The notes beneath the pieces are model-generated. The model worked only from the letters and a program-made list of their open reading frames with translations. It searched no databases and was not told the DNA's origin. Below, in pieces: positions 9,579 through 19,194 of a stretch of 52,302 bases of DNA. Every line of letters starts with the position of its first letter. Position 1 is the stretch's first letter. The translations under genes and the position numbers were made by a program. The stretch is from Methylophilaceae bacterium (GTDB lineage Bacteria > Pseudomonadota > Gammaproteobacteria > Burkholderiales > Methylophilaceae): assembly GCA_011391175.1 (NCBI GenBank), contig JAABQZ010000004.1:1-52302 (forward strand). Direction: 5' to 3'.

Positions 9579-10925
9579 CTATTGAATAACGCCAAATAAA
9601 TATAAAAATATGCCAAAAATAGCAATAGGTGCAATTAAGTTATTACTAACACGCCACAATCTATAAAAATGATGATTTAAATTTAGCTCATCTTGCACAT
9701 GACTTTTATTCATGGCGTAACCTGCAAAAATAGCCATTAATAAGCCACCAAGCGGCAACAATATGGTGGAGGTAAGTTTGTCTAGCGTGTCAAAAATGTT
9801 TAGATTAAATACAATTTTAATATCTTTCCATTCGTTGAAAGATAACACGACTGCTACCCCAAGCAACCATACTGCTATGCCTAGGCCTAAACAGCTGGCA
9901 GCACGCTTGATTCGAGTATTTTCCACTATCCAAGCAATCGCGGGCTCCACTAACGAGATAGCCGATGTCCAGGCCGCGAAAGCCACCAACATAAAAAACA
10001 ACATAGCAATAAAGTTGCCACCTGGCATTTGGCCAAAGGCAATCGGCAGTGTCTGAAAGATTAAGCCAGGCCCTGCGTTAGGAGCTAGGTGGTTAGCGAA
10101 TACTAGTGAATAGATGGCTAAGCCGACTAGTAATCCTAGCATGGTATCTGCTAGCGCAATGTAAATAGTGGTGCGGGCAATGGATATGTTGCGTTGTAAA
10201 TACGAGCCATATACCATGACCGCGCCCATACCCAAACTAAGTGAGAAAAAGGCATGGCCTAACGCTGATAAAACAGCCACTGGCGTGATTTTAGAAAAAT
10301 CTGGCGTAAACATAAAGGTGTAGGCTGCCTGCATATTACCGACCGACATGCTGTAGCCAAGCAACACTAACAAAATTGCAAACAGTGCAGGGATTAAAAT
10401 ATTATTGGCTTTTTCTAACCCAGAGTTTACGCCACGCGCCACTACGCCCATGGTCATGCACATAAACAGAGTATGCCAGCCAAGCAATATCCAAGGTGAG
10501 GCTAATAAGGTATCAAAATTTGCGCTTGATTGTGATGCGGTAATTTGGCTAAAACTACCACTTGCTGCCTCAGCAACATAGGCCAACACCCAGCCACCAA
10601 TCACACTATAAAAACCCAATATCAACAAGCCTGTGAGCATGCCCATGCCGCCTAAATATTTCCATAGCTGGCTGGCATGTGCTTCTTGCGCCAGCTGTTG
10701 CATGCCATTAAACGGGTTTTTTTGTGCGCGTCTACCCAGCAAAATTTCGGTCATCATTAGCGGGATGCCGACAAAGAAAATGCAAGCAATAAACACGAGC
10801 ACAAACGCGCTGCCACCATTGACGCCTATCATGTAAGGCAACTTCCATATGTTACCTAAGCCAATGGCAGAGCCGGCGGTGGCTAGCATAAATGTCCAAC
10901 GGTTTTTCCAGTGGCTACGATGCAT
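9579..10925 (-). CDS. Sodium-dependent transporter of the neurotransmitter:sodium symporter (NSS) family
   Basis: A 448-residue inner-membrane protein with about 11-12 hydrophobic segments. The start is diagnostic for bacterial NSS (LeuT-like) transporters: W-K-N-R-W, then TAGSAIGLGNIWKLPY, which holds sodium- and substrate-binding residues of the broken first helix. An LSLGMG motif further on and the overall layout also fit. Bacterial members import amino acids with sodium; the substrate here cannot be read. It begins nine bases after the stop of the alanine/glycine symporter gene, so both are probably one operon. No strong ribosome binding site is seen, consistent with coupling to the upstream gene. 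Confidence 0.93.
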   Translation of the reverse strand: MHRSHWKNRWTFMLATAGSAIGLGNIWKLPYMIGVNGGSAFVLVFIACIFFVGIPLMMTEILLGRRAQKNPFNGMQQLAQEAHASQLWKYLGGMGMLTGLLILGFYSVIGGWVLAYVAEAASGSFSQITASQSSANFDTLLASPWILLGWHTLFMCMTMGVVARGVNSGLEKANNILIPALFAILLVLLGYSMSVGNMQAAYTFMFTPDFSKITPVAVLSALGHAFFSLSLGMGAVMVYGSYLQRNISIARTTIYIALADTMLGLLVGLAIYSLVFANHLAPNAGPGLIFQTLPIAFGQMPGGNFIAMLFFMLVAFAAWTSAISLVEPAIAWIVENTRIKRAASCLGLGIAVWLLGVAVVLSFNEWKDIKIVFNLNIFDTLDKLTSTILLPLGGLLMAIFAGYAMNKSHVQDELNLNHHFYRLWRVSNNLIAPIAIFGIFLYLFGVIQ

Positions 10926-10934
10926 GCTAAGCGC

Positions 10935-12266
10935 TTACTTTTTTAAAGCTAAAAAATAACGTTCAGTTTCTTGCTTAATAATCGGGGATAACCACAGCAA
11001 GCCAATTAAATTGGGAATTGCCATCATGCCATTCATTAAGTCAGAAAAATTCCACACAAACTCGAGGCTAACAACTGCGCCTACCATGACTGCCACTGTA
11101 AAAAATACGCGGTAAATTTTAATGGCACGTGCACCAAATAGATACTCAATGGCTTTTTCGCCATAATAATTCCAACCAATCAGGGTGGAGTAAGCAAAAA
11201 GTGCGGTGGCAATGGCCACAATCACACTACCAGAATTACCCAGTGTTTCTGCCATGCTGGCGCTGGTCAGGCTGGCGGCACTTACACCTTGTGTCCAACT
11301 AGACGCGGTTAAAATCACCAACGCAGTCATGGTGCACACCACCAGCGTATCAATAAAGGTTTGCGTCATGCTTACCAGCGCTTGTTTCACTGGGTCGTTA
11401 GTACGTGCCGCTGCAGCCGCAATAGGCGCAGAGCCCAAGCCTGATTCATTAGAAAATACGCCACGTGCGATGCCAAATCGCATAGCCGCCGCTACGGTCG
11501 CACCTAAAAACCCGCCAGTGGCTGCAGACGGGTTAAACGCTGCACCAAAAATCAAACCAAACGCATGCGGGATTTCGCTAAAGTTAAGTGCTAACACCCA
11601 CAAGCTACAAACTACATAAATGCTTATCATAATCGGCACTAAAAACGAGGTAAATTTGCCGATAGTTTTAATGCCGCCTAAAATAACCAAACCTGTGAGC
11701 AGGGTTAATACGATACCAGTCGCTTGTTTAGGAATTTGGAATGTCACTTCGAAAATTTTAGCCGCTGCATTGGCTTGCGTCATATTGCCAATACCAAAAG
11801 CGGCACAGGCCGTGAAGATGGCGAAAAGCGTGCCTAGCCAAGGTAAACCAACGCCTTTAGCCAAGTAGTACATCGGCCCACCACGCATGCCATGCTCACC
11901 TTTTTCTCGATATTTAATTGCTAATACCGCCTCGCTATATTTGGTGGCCATGCCCACTAGGCCGGTCATCCACATCCAAAATACTGCGCCCGGTCCGCCT
12001 AAGGTAATGGCTGTCGCTACGCCAACAATATTGCCAATACCCACTGTGGCAGCAAGCGCGGTCATGAGTGCGGCAAAATGGCTAATGTCGCCTTCGTGAC
12101 CGTGATCTTTAGCCCAAATTAGTTTGAAAGCATGTGGCAATACACGAAACTGTAAGCCTTTAAGGATGAGGGTGAGGTATAAGCCGGTGCCAACCAGCAA
12201 AGTGAGCATGGGTGGGCCCCATACAATACCAGATAGCATAGCCATGATTTCTTCTAATGCCTGCAT
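10935..12266 (-). CDS. Alanine/glycine:cation symporter (AGCS family)
   Basis: A 443-residue inner-membrane protein of the AGCS family, which imports alanine or glycine with sodium or protons. It shows [20 protein letters not shown] near the N-terminus, [19 protein letters not shown], the family [22 protein letters not shown] motif, and [32 protein letters not shown] segment near the C-terminus is also typical. The length is normal. It is the first gene of a reverse-strand pair with the NSS transporter. The G-rich GGGGGCGC stretch just upstream of the ATG may serve as ribosome binding site. Confidence 0.95.
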   Translation of the reverse strand: MQALEEIMAMLSGIVWGPPMLTLLVGTGLYLTLILKGLQFRVLPHAFKLIWAKDHGHEGDISHFAALMTALAATVGIGNIVGVATAITLGGPGAVFWMWMTGLVGMATKYSEAVLAIKYREKGEHGMRGGPMYYLAKGVGLPWLGTLFAIFTACAAFGIGNMTQANAAAKIFEVTFQIPKQATGIVLTLLTGLVILGGIKTIGKFTSFLVPIMISIYVVCSLWVLALNFSEIPHAFGLIFGAAFNPSAATGGFLGATVAAAMRFGIARGVFSNESGLGSAPIAAAAARTNDPVKQALVSMTQTFIDTLVVCTMTALVILTASSWTQGVSAASLTSASMAETLGNSGSVIVAIATALFAYSTLIGWNYYGEKAIEYLFGARAIKIYRVFFTVAVMVGAVVSLEFVWNFSDLMNGMMAIPNLIGLLWLSPIIKQETERYFLALKK

Positions 12267-12383
12267 TGCGCCCCCAATTTTATTTAAAGCACTAATTTAA
12301 AGAATTATAGCCACTTAATGCAACTCAATATTTAAAACCATTGATATTTGAAAACATAAATACTTAAACCAAGTTGAGTAAAA

Positions 12384-13295
12384 TTAAACCCAATCTTTAT
12401 CAATTAAGAAATCGGTATAAAGCTTAGCCTCTGCGCTGCCGTTTTCTGGCTTCCAATCGTAGCGCCATTTTACTATCGGCGGCATCGACATTAAGATGGA
12501 TTCAGTGCGTCCGTTTGATTGCAAACCAAACAAAGTACCACGATCGAATACCAAATTAAACTCGACATATCGGCCGCGGCGATAAGCCTGAAAGTCGCGT
12601 TCTTTTTCACCATAGGGGTTATCTTTGCGACGCTGTAAAATGGGCAAATAAGCTTGTAAAAAACTATCACCAACTGCGCGTTGCAGCGCGAAGCTTTGCT
12701 CAAAACCAAGCTCGTTAAAGTCATCAAAGAAAATACCGCCAATGCCGCGTGGTTCTTTGCGATGCTTTAAGTAAAAGTATTCGTCGCAGTGTTTTTTAAA
12801 TGCAGGGTAATAGTTTAGGTTAAAGGCATCTAATGCCGTTTTATTGGTGCGGTGAAAGTGCGCGCAGTCTTCCTCAAAGCCATAGTAGGGGGTCAGGTCC
12901 ATGCCGCCGCCAAACCACCAAATCGGCGGCTCATTTTCTTTTTCCGCAACGAAAAAGCGAATGTTCATATGTACAGTGGGTACATAAGGGTTGCGTGGGT
13001 GCAGTACCAGCGAAACACCCATGGCTTCCCAACTTCTGCCAGCAGCTTCAGGGTGGGCGATGGTGGCGGCAGGCGGTAATTTGTTGCCCAGCACATGCGA
13101 GAATCCTACGCCAGCGCGCTCAAACACATTGCCACCTTCTAACAAGCAGCTATTACCGCCACCGCCCTCGGGCCTATTCCAACTATCATGTAGAAAGGTT
13201 TTGCCGTCAACAACCTCTAAGGCCTCAACAATTTTGGTTTGTAGGGTCTGTAGATAGGTTAAAACGGCTTGCGTGTTCAAAGCTGATTTAACCAT
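12384..13295 (-). CDS. hemF: Oxygen-dependent coproporphyrinogen-III oxidase
   Basis: HemF decarboxylates coproporphyrinogen III to protoporphyrinogen IX with O2 in haem synthesis; it is a cytosolic dimer. Motifs include [54 protein letters not shown] and the C-terminal [18 protein letters not shown] with [11 protein letters not shown]. The frame runs upstream to 13394, but the ATG at 13295 is preferred: it lies four bases after the purD stop, has AAAGG about nine bases upstream, and gives the usual length of 303 residues. It closes the dusB-fis-purH-purD-hemF cluster. It supplies haem for cytochromes such as the one at 9184. Confidence 0.97.
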   Translation of the reverse strand: MVKSALNTQAVLTYLQTLQTKIVEALEVVDGKTFLHDSWNRPEGGGGNSCLLEGGNVFERAGVGFSHVLGNKLPPAATIAHPEAAGRSWEAMGVSLVLHPRNPYVPTVHMNIRFFVAEKENEPPIWWFGGGMDLTPYYGFEEDCAHFHRTNKTALDAFNLNYYPAFKKHCDEYFYLKHRKEPRGIGGIFFDDFNELGFEQSFALQRAVGDSFLQAYLPILQRRKDNPYGEKERDFQAYRRGRYVEFNLVFDRGTLFGLQSNGRTESILMSMPPIVKWRYDWKPENGSAEAKLYTDFLIDKDWV

Positions 13296-13299
13296 ATTG

Positions 13300-14568
13300 T
13301 TAGCCTTTAATAGCTCGAAAGCCAATATCAGTGCGGTATTGAGCACCGTTAAATTGAATCTCGCCAACAATTTTATAAGCTTGTTGTTGTGCAAATTTTA
13401 CCGTGTCACCCAGCGCCGTCACGCACAGTACGCGGCCTCCGCTAGTCACTACTTTGCCATCTTTTAATTGCGTACCTGCATGAAATACTTGTGCATCGGT
13501 AAGGTCATTTGGTAAACCCGTAATCTCATCCCCTAAACGTGGGGAGTCTGGATAGTGAGCGCTTGCCATCACCACGCCCAGCGCGGTACGTCTATCCCAT
13601 TCAGCTTCAACTTTGTCCAACGTCCCGTTGACTGCATGTTCAGCCAATGCAACAAAATCAGATTTCAGCCGCAACATAATGGGTTGGGTTTCTGGGTCGC
13701 CCATGCGGCAGTTAAACTCTAGTGTTTTAATGCTGCCGTCTGGCGCAATCATTAAGCCGGCATAGAGAAAGCCAGTGTAAGGAATACCATCTTTGGCCAT
13801 ACCCTCTACTGTTGGGCGAATAACCTCGCGCAGCGCACGGGCGTGGATTTCTGGCGTCACGCAGGGTGCAGGCGAATATGCGCCCATACCGCCAGTGTTG
13901 GGCCCTTGGTCACTGTCTAATAATCGTTTGTGGTCTTGGCTGGTTGCGAGTGGCAGGATATTTTTTCCGTCCACCATCACAATAAAACTGGCTTCTTCGC
14001 CAGTTAAAAATTCTTCAATCACCACTCTGGAGCCAGCGCTACCGAGTTTGTTATCCGCCAGCATGGCATCAATGGCGAAGTGCGCTTCGGCTTCATCCAT
14101 CGCCACTACCACGCCCTTGCCAGCGGCTAGCCCATCGGCTTTAATCACAATCGGTGCGCCATGCGCACTCACATAGTCATGAGCAAGTTTGGCATCTGTA
14201 AAAGTTTGATATTTAGCGGTGGGAATGTTGTGGCGCAACATAAACGCTTTGGCAAAATCTTTGCTAGATTCCAGTTGTGCCGCGGCTTTGGTGGGGCCGA
14301 AAATCTTTAAGCCTGCTGCGCGAAAAGCATCTACCACCCCTTGAGAAAGCGGCGCCTCTGGCCCAACAATGGTCAGGCCGATTTGTTCTTTTTGCGCAAA
14401 TGCCAATAAATCGGGCACACTAGAGATGGGCACGTTCACCATATCTGGATTGGTAGCAGTGCCTGCATTACCAGGCGCTACATAGACGCGGCTAATTTCT
14501 TTATTTTGGGTAATTTTCCAAGCAATCGCATGTTCGCGGCCGCCGCTACCAATCACTAAAATTTTCAT
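13300..14568 (-). CDS. purD: Phosphoribosylamine--glycine ligase (GARS)
   Basis: PurD joins 5-phosphoribosylamine and glycine using ATP, the second step of purine synthesis. It is an ATP-grasp enzyme of 422 residues. Visible motifs are [17 protein letters not shown] at the N-terminus, [35 protein letters not shown] (ATP-grasp), [21 protein letters not shown] and [13 protein letters not shown]. The frame can be opened at a TTG six bases earlier, but the ATG at 14568 has AAGGA eight bases upstream and gives the standard [10 protein letters not shown] start. It follows purH by 25 bases and precedes hemF by four. Confidence 0.98.
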   Translation of the reverse strand: MKILVIGSGGREHAIAWKITQNKEISRVYVAPGNAGTATNPDMVNVPISSVPDLLAFAQKEQIGLTIVGPEAPLSQGVVDAFRAAGLKIFGPTKAAAQLESSKDFAKAFMLRHNIPTAKYQTFTDAKLAHDYVSAHGAPIVIKADGLAAGKGVVVAMDEAEAHFAIDAMLADNKLGSAGSRVVIEEFLTGEEASFIVMVDGKNILPLATSQDHKRLLDSDQGPNTGGMGAYSPAPCVTPEIHARALREVIRPTVEGMAKDGIPYTGFLYAGLMIAPDGSIKTLEFNCRMGDPETQPIMLRLKSDFVALAEHAVNGTLDKVEAEWDRRTALGVVMASAHYPDSPRLGDEITGLPNDLTDAQVFHAGTQLKDGKVVTSGGRVLCVTALGDTVKFAQQQAYKIVGEIQFNGAQYRTDIGFRAIKG

Positions 14569-14593
14569 CCTCAATATCCTTTAGTGATAGCTA

Positions 14594-16195
14594 CTAATGG
14601 CGGAAATGGCGAATGCCTGTGGTGACCATGACCAAACCATGTGCATCTGCCGCAGCAATCACTTCATCATCGCGCATACTGCCACCTGGTTGAATTACGC
14701 AAGTTGCACCAGCGTCTGCCAATACATCGATACCATCGCGGAATGGGAAAAATGCATCAGATGCGACTACCGAATTTTTGAGCGATAGCCCAGCATTTTG
14801 CGCCTTAATAGCGGCAATTTTGGTGCTGTCTACGCGACTCATTTGGCCTGCGCCCACACCTAGCGTCATGCCATCACCACAGAATACAATGGCATTGCTT
14901 TTGACATATTTCGCTACATTCCACGCAAAGAGCATGTCGGCCATTTGTTGTGGGGTTGGTTGTTTTTTGCTGACAATGGTTAAATCAGAGGGTGAGATTT
15001 CGTGGTTATCTGCCGTTTGAATCAGCAAACCAGAACCAACTCTTTTGGTGTCGTGTGAGTTACGGCCTTGTTGCCAAGGTGTTAAATTTGAAGCACTATC
15101 TCCACCCTCTGGCAACGCAATTTTAAGCACACGCACATTGGCTTTTGCGGTAAAAATCGCTAGTGCGTCGGCTGTGTATTCAGGCGCAATCAATACTTCT
15201 ACAAACTGCTTGCTCACAGCCTCTGCAGTCGCTTTATCCACTATCGTGTTAAAAGCGATAATGCCACCAAATGCAGAGGTGGGGTCGGTTTTAAAAGCCT
15301 TGCTGTATGCTTCAAGCGCATCTTTACCTAGCGCTACACCGCATGGATTGGCGTGCTTGACGATGACACAAGCAGTGCTTGAGAATGATTTGACTGTTTC
15401 CCAAGCGGCATCCGCATCGGCAATATTGTTGTAACTTAGCTCTTTACCTTGTAACTGCTCGGCAGTCACCAAACTGCCTGGTGCAGGGTAGAGGTCGCGA
15501 TAAAATGCAGCTTGCTGGTGTGGGTTTTCGCCATAGCGTAGATCTTGCATCTTAACAAAACGGCCATTGGTTTGGTCGGGGAAGGCGTTACGGGTGCCGT
15601 CAACATTCAGGCTACTTAAATAATCACTGATTGCGCCATCATAATTACTAATGCGGTTAAAAGCAGCCACAGAAAGCTTAAATTTAGTATCGCCAGAGAC
15701 CGCACCATTATTGGCTTGCAGCTCAGTCAAAAAGACCTCGTATTGATTTGCATCTGTCAGTACAGCCACATCTTTCCAATTTTTGGCAGCGCTGCGCACC
15801 ATGGCTGGGCCGCCAATGTCGATGTTTTCAATCGCATCTTCCAGTGTACAGTCAGCTTTGGCAATAGTGGCTTCAAAAGGGTACAAATTAACCACAAGCA
15901 AATCAATATTCGGAATGCCTTGCGCTTGCATGGCTGCGACGTGCTCGGGCAAATCACGACGGCCCAATAATCCACCATGTACTTTGGGGTGCAGTGTTTT
16001 TACGCGACCATCCAGCATTTCTGGGAAGCCTGTATAGTCGCTCACTTCAATCACGGGAATCTTGTTGTCTCGAAACAGCTTAGCGGTGCCGCCAGTAGAT
16101 AAAATCTCTACGTCTAATTTAACCAGTGCAGAGGCAAGTTCGATAATGCCTGTTTTGTCTGATACGCTAATGAGTGCTCTTTTAATGGCGGCCAT
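14594..16195 (-). CDS. purH: Bifunctional AICAR transformylase / IMP cyclohydrolase
   Basis: PurH carries out the last two steps of IMP synthesis: formyl transfer from 10-formyl-tetrahydrofolate to AICAR, and ring closure. The N-terminal cyclohydrolase domain (about 1-195) has [35 protein letters not shown] and NLYPF. The C-terminal transformylase domain has [37 protein letters not shown] and the late [10 protein letters not shown] and [12 protein letters not shown] motifs. At 533 residues it is of normal length. It sits between fis and purD in the same orientation; AAGAG lies ahead of the ATG. Confidence 0.98.
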   Translation of the reverse strand: MAAIKRALISVSDKTGIIELASALVKLDVEILSTGGTAKLFRDNKIPVIEVSDYTGFPEMLDGRVKTLHPKVHGGLLGRRDLPEHVAAMQAQGIPNIDLLVVNLYPFEATIAKADCTLEDAIENIDIGGPAMVRSAAKNWKDVAVLTDANQYEVFLTELQANNGAVSGDTKFKLSVAAFNRISNYDGAISDYLSSLNVDGTRNAFPDQTNGRFVKMQDLRYGENPHQQAAFYRDLYPAPGSLVTAEQLQGKELSYNNIADADAAWETVKSFSSTACVIVKHANPCGVALGKDALEAYSKAFKTDPTSAFGGIIAFNTIVDKATAEAVSKQFVEVLIAPEYTADALAIFTAKANVRVLKIALPEGGDSASNLTPWQQGRNSHDTKRVGSGLLIQTADNHEISPSDLTIVSKKQPTPQQMADMLFAWNVAKYVKSNAIVFCGDGMTLGVGAGQMSRVDSTKIAAIKAQNAGLSLKNSVVASDAFFPFRDGIDVLADAGATCVIQPGGSMRDDEVIAAADAHGLVMVTTGIRHFRH

Positions 16196-16249
16196 GTAAA
16201 ACTCTTAAAATTGAAGATGATTGAAGGTTAAAGCAAATTTAAATTGGGC

Positions 16250-16480
16250 TTAATTTAAGTTATATTGCGCCATTTTTTTGCGTAGTGTATTACGGTTTAA
16301 GCCCAGCATTTCGGCTGCTTTTGACTGATTGCCGCCCACTTTATGCAATATGTATTCCAGCAGTGGTTTTTCGATGCAGCCCAGTACCATGTCGTAAATG
16401 GCGTGTGGCGGCTGACCGTCTAAATGCTTGAAGTATTCATCAAGCGATTTTTTAACACAGTCAGCGAGTTCGTTTGCCAT
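16250..16480 (-). CDS. fis: Fis family nucleoid-associated DNA-binding protein
   Basis: A 76-residue protein with the Fis layout: a variable N-terminal region, the helix pair PLLEYILHKVGGNQSKAAEMLG, and the recognition helix LNRNTLRKKM at the C-terminus. Fis bends DNA, organises the nucleoid and activates ribosomal RNA promoters in growing cells of E. coli. It is shorter than E. coli Fis (98 residues) at the N-terminus, as is usual for betaproteobacterial Fis-like proteins. The gene starts three bases after dusB, the same dusB-fis order as in gammaproteobacteria, and translation probably depends on dusB. Confidence 0.95.
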   Translation of the reverse strand: MANELADCVKKSLDEYFKHLDGQPPHAIYDMVLGCIEKPLLEYILHKVGGNQSKAAEMLGLNRNTLRKKMAQYNLN

Positions 16481-16483
16481 ATA

Positions 16484-17527
16484 TTAAGCTGCCAACGCCT
16501 CAGGTTCTACATCAGTAATCTCTTTTGCATGATTTTCAACATAGACTAGGCGTTCGTTCTTGCTTTTCAGTTCGGCAAAAAAGTCGTTGATGGCTTGCTG
16601 TTGCAGTTCAATAGTTTGCAGCGTATTCATATTGTGGCGGAAATTGGCGGAGCCTGCTAAACCCTTGGTATACCAAGAAATATGCTTGCGTGCCACGCGC
16701 ATACCTGCAAGTTCGCCATAAAAACCATATAAATCATTGATATGTTCCAACATCACAGTGTGAATTTCTTCCACGGTGGGCGGCAATAAATGTGTACCTG
16801 TTTTAAGGTAATGTTCAATCTCGCGAAAAATCCAAGGCCGACCTTGCGCGGCGCGGCCTATCATTACCGCATCTGCACCAGTGTAATCCAGCACGAATTT
16901 GGCTTTCTCAGGGCTTGTGATATCGCCATTGGCAATCAGCGGAATATTCACAGCCTGTTTAACTGCTGCAATCGTATCGTATTCCGCATCGCCCATATAC
17001 AAACAAGCGCGGGTGCGACCATGCATGGCCAGTGCTTGCACGCCAATGTCTTCCGCCATTTTTGCAATCATGACTGCGTTGCGGTTTTGTTTGTCCCAAC
17101 CAGTGCGAATTTTCAGCGTGACTGGTACATCTACAGCGCCCACTACGGCTTTTAAAATCTGTGAAACTAGTGGTTCGTCTTTTAATAATGCAGAACCCGC
17201 CATCACATTGCAGATTTTTTTGGCTGGGCAGCCCATGTTGATGTCGATAATCTGCGCACCGTTATCCACGTTATAGCGTGCGGCTTCTGCCATCATTTTA
17301 GGGTCAGCGCCCGCAATTTGTACCGAGATTGGGTCAACTTCGCCCTCATGATTCGCACGGCGGCGCGTTTTTTCAGAACCGTAAAGTAGCGAATTTGACG
17401 TCACCATTTCCGAAACCGCTAAGCCTGCACCGAGCTTTTTACATAACTGACGGAATGGCCTGTCTGTCACGCCCGCCATGGGTGCGACAATGAGGTTATT
17501 TTTTAATATGTGATTGCCAATTTGCAT
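16484..17527 (-). CDS. dusB: tRNA-dihydrouridine synthase B
   Basis: DusB reduces a uridine in the D-loop of tRNA with FMN and NADPH. The 347-residue protein starts with MQIGNHILKNNLIVAPMAGVTD, has SEMVTSNSLLYGS, and carries the catalytic cysteine in DINMGCPAKKI (Cys100). Further FMN-barrel motifs are TLKIRTGW, ALAMHGRTR, IPLIANGDI and ADAVMIGRAAQGRPWIF. It is first in the reverse cluster leading into fis, purH, purD and hemF. The upstream ribosome binding site is weak (GAAGAT, 14 bases ahead). The 237-base region ahead of it contains a structured element described separately. Confidence 0.97.
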   Translation of the reverse strand: MQIGNHILKNNLIVAPMAGVTDRPFRQLCKKLGAGLAVSEMVTSNSLLYGSEKTRRRANHEGEVDPISVQIAGADPKMMAEAARYNVDNGAQIIDINMGCPAKKICNVMAGSALLKDEPLVSQILKAVVGAVDVPVTLKIRTGWDKQNRNAVMIAKMAEDIGVQALAMHGRTRACLYMGDAEYDTIAAVKQAVNIPLIANGDITSPEKAKFVLDYTGADAVMIGRAAQGRPWIFREIEHYLKTGTHLLPPTVEEIHTVMLEHINDLYGFYGELAGMRVARKHISWYTKGLAGSANFRHNMNTLQTIELQQQAINDFFAELKSKNERLVYVENHAKEITDVEPEALAA

Positions 17528-17571
17528 TTAGATTATTTTATCTTCACGATAACGGCGTTGCCTTCGTCTTC

Positions 17572-17608
17572 GGTTGCTGGCTGTACTTCTTGTACTATCT
17601 GCGCAACC
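17572..17608 (-). repeat. Nested inverted repeat ahead of dusB
   Basis: GGTTGC (17572-17577) pairs with GCAACC (17603-17608), enclosing two self-complementary GTAC tetramers (17583 and 17592) in a TGTACTTCTTGTAC core. The surrounding sequence from about 17535 to 17640 is less AT-rich than the rest of the gap. On the reverse strand it reads as an open frame ending KIK and a stop at 17533, but without a start codon. It may be a leader structure of the dusB operon or a dispersed repeat. The remaining bases to 17764 are AT-rich with no further feature seen. Confidence 0.4.
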
Positions 17609-17764
17609 TTATCCTAGCCACCTTGTTCTCGTTTCGCTAAATTAATCTAAAAGATTAAATAGCAAAACTTTTTGAGTTGCCTATTTTATACGCAATTAGA
17701 GTGACTTAATAGTATAAATTGTTTAATTTTTTATCCGAAAAGGACTTAAGTTGAAGGCCTAGTA

Positions 17765-18019
17765 TCAAGGTTTAGTCAGATGCTCTAAATTAGCTAACCA
17801 AATCATGGCTTGTTCGCGCGTGTCGTGACACATCTCAATGCTGGGTTGTAAGCTGGCGCAAAACGCAGGGCGTTCTGGCTGGCCGAATATTTTGCAGCGG
17901 TTTTCGTCATCTAATTGAACACAACGCATGCCAGCTGGTTTGCCATTTGGCATGCCGGGGATTGGGCTGTTAATACTTGGCGCGATGCAGCAGGCCCCAC
18001 ATCCTTCTCTACAAATCAT
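17765..18019 (-). CDS. YkgJ-family cysteine cluster protein
   Basis: A small protein of 84 residues with eight cysteines, most of them in [31 protein letters not shown] and the later EMCHD. This is the layout of the YkgJ/UPF0153 zinc- or iron-binding cysteine cluster family, whose function is not established. It overlaps the end of the CinA-like gene by 11 bases, so they are co-transcribed. The length is typical for the short members. The ATG start follows from the conserved CREGCGACC segment directly after the first residues. Confidence 0.88.
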   Translation of the reverse strand: MICREGCGACCIAPSINSPIPGMPNGKPAGMRCVQLDDENRCKIFGQPERPAFCASLQPSIEMCHDTREQAMIWLANLEHLTKP

Positions 18020-18803
18020 CGGCTTTGCTTGTCAAACTAAAATCTTGCCAAACAAAACCAATCTTGCTTACACCCACTTTTAAGTCTTGCATGGCGAGTT
18101 TTACTTGTTCTGGTGTGCCTTTTGCACCCAGCTCAATTTGTCTATTAGGTTTGAGTTTGGGCAGGCTGAAAATTTTAATTTCTGGATATTTCTGCAGCGT
18201 TTCATTCATTAAATCAATCAGTTGGCTTTCAATACCTTCCACCACAATAATTGATTGTTCTAAATAATGGGTTTGGTGAAACAAGTGCGCGTAATGTGTA
18301 TCCAGCACCCATTCCATCATTGGGTGCGCCATTTGCGGAAAACCAGGCAAAAAGTAGTGATTATGCTTTTGGTTTGGTAAGCCTGCGCTAAACCCCGCTA
18401 CACGATTTACTGGGTTGGGGATTAGTGCTGCGCCTTGTGGAAAATCGGCCATGAACACGCGTTTGGGGTAAGCACCTTCACCAAATTGCGCCACAATTTC
18501 TGCCACAGCACCCGCATGGCGCTCAATAGGCACATTTAAAGCATCTGCCGCACATTGCCGCGTGTAATCGTCTGGTGTGGCACCTATACCTCCAAAGCTG
18601 AAGACAATATCGCTTTTTGCAAAGCTGGCTTTGAGTGCATTGGTAATTTGCGCTGGATCATCCCCTAAATATTGCGCCCAACTTAGCTGCAAACCACGTG
18701 CAGATAGAATTTCAATTGCCTTGCTTAAATGCCTGTCCTGCCGTTTGCCAGAAAGGATTTCATCGCCAATGATGTAGATGCCGAAATTAGAGATATTAGT
18801 CAT
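18009..18803 (-). CDS. CinA-like molybdopterin-binding-fold protein
   Basis: This 264-residue protein matches the N-terminal (MoCF-biosynthesis, COG1058) half of Cin[18 protein letters not shown], then the [16 protein letters not shown] motif and [14 protein letters not shown]. The separate C-terminal nicotinamide-nucleotide amidase domain of full CinA is absent. Such stand-alone proteins are annotated as competence/damage-inducible protein A or molybdopterin-binding protein, and some CinA proteins act as ADP-ribose pyrophosphatases; the activity here is not known. It starts six bases after cutA and overlaps the YkgJ-like gene, forming a small operon. Confidence 0.9.
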   Translation of the reverse strand: MTNISNFGIYIIGDEILSGKRQDRHLSKAIEILSARGLQLSWAQYLGDDPAQITNALKASFAKSDIVFSFGGIGATPDDYTRQCAADALNVPIERHAGAVAEIVAQFGEGAYPKRVFMADFPQGAALIPNPVNRVAGFSAGLPNQKHNHYFLPGFPQMAHPMMEWVLDTHYAHLFHQTHYLEQSIIVVEGIESQLIDLMNETLQKYPEIKIFSLPKLKPNRQIELGAKGTPEQVKLAMQDLKVGVSKIGFVWQDFSLTSKADDL

Positions 18804-18809
18804 TTAAAT

Positions 18810-19130
18810 TTATAGCTCATGTTTTGAGTTTTCAATCACCCATGTTTGATAAAGCTGCGAAATCTCATCTATTAGAACCCCATGGATTGCGGGTAAATCG
18901 TAGCTATGCATTTTTTTGATTAAATTTTCGATAGCATTGTAATTTTTAGCGTCTGCTTTAAACATGATTCTGTACTCTTTTTCGTTTTGTACACTGCCAT
19001 TCCAATGATAAAAGCTTTCAATCTCAGATATTTGGGAACAGGCAGCTAATTTTTTATCAACCATAGCGCTAGAAATTAATCTAGCTTCCTCATAATTTCC
19101 AACGGAAGTAAAAACAGCGATTATCTTCAT
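18810..19130 (-). CDS. cutA: Divalent-cation tolerance protein CutA
   Basis: CutA1 is a small trimeric protein with a ferredoxin-like fold, linked to copper tolerance in E. coli; its exact role is unclear. The 106 residues show the family features: an N-terminal strand with EEARLISSAMVDKKLAACSQI, ESFYHWNGSVQNEKEYRIMFK, and YDLPAIHGVLI with the closing YQTWV. The typical PEI is replaced by PAI. It lies 64 bases after polA on the same strand and six bases before the CinA-like gene. Confidence 0.93.
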   Translation of the reverse strand: MKIIAVFTSVGNYEEARLISSAMVDKKLAACSQISEIESFYHWNGSVQNEKEYRIMFKADAKNYNAIENLIKKMHSYDLPAIHGVLIDEISQLYQTWVIENSKHEL

Positions 19131-19194
19131 CAGTTAAGTCCCTTTTCAATCACTTTGAATCGGTTGAATTTGTAATTTTTTTTACAGAAAAGAT

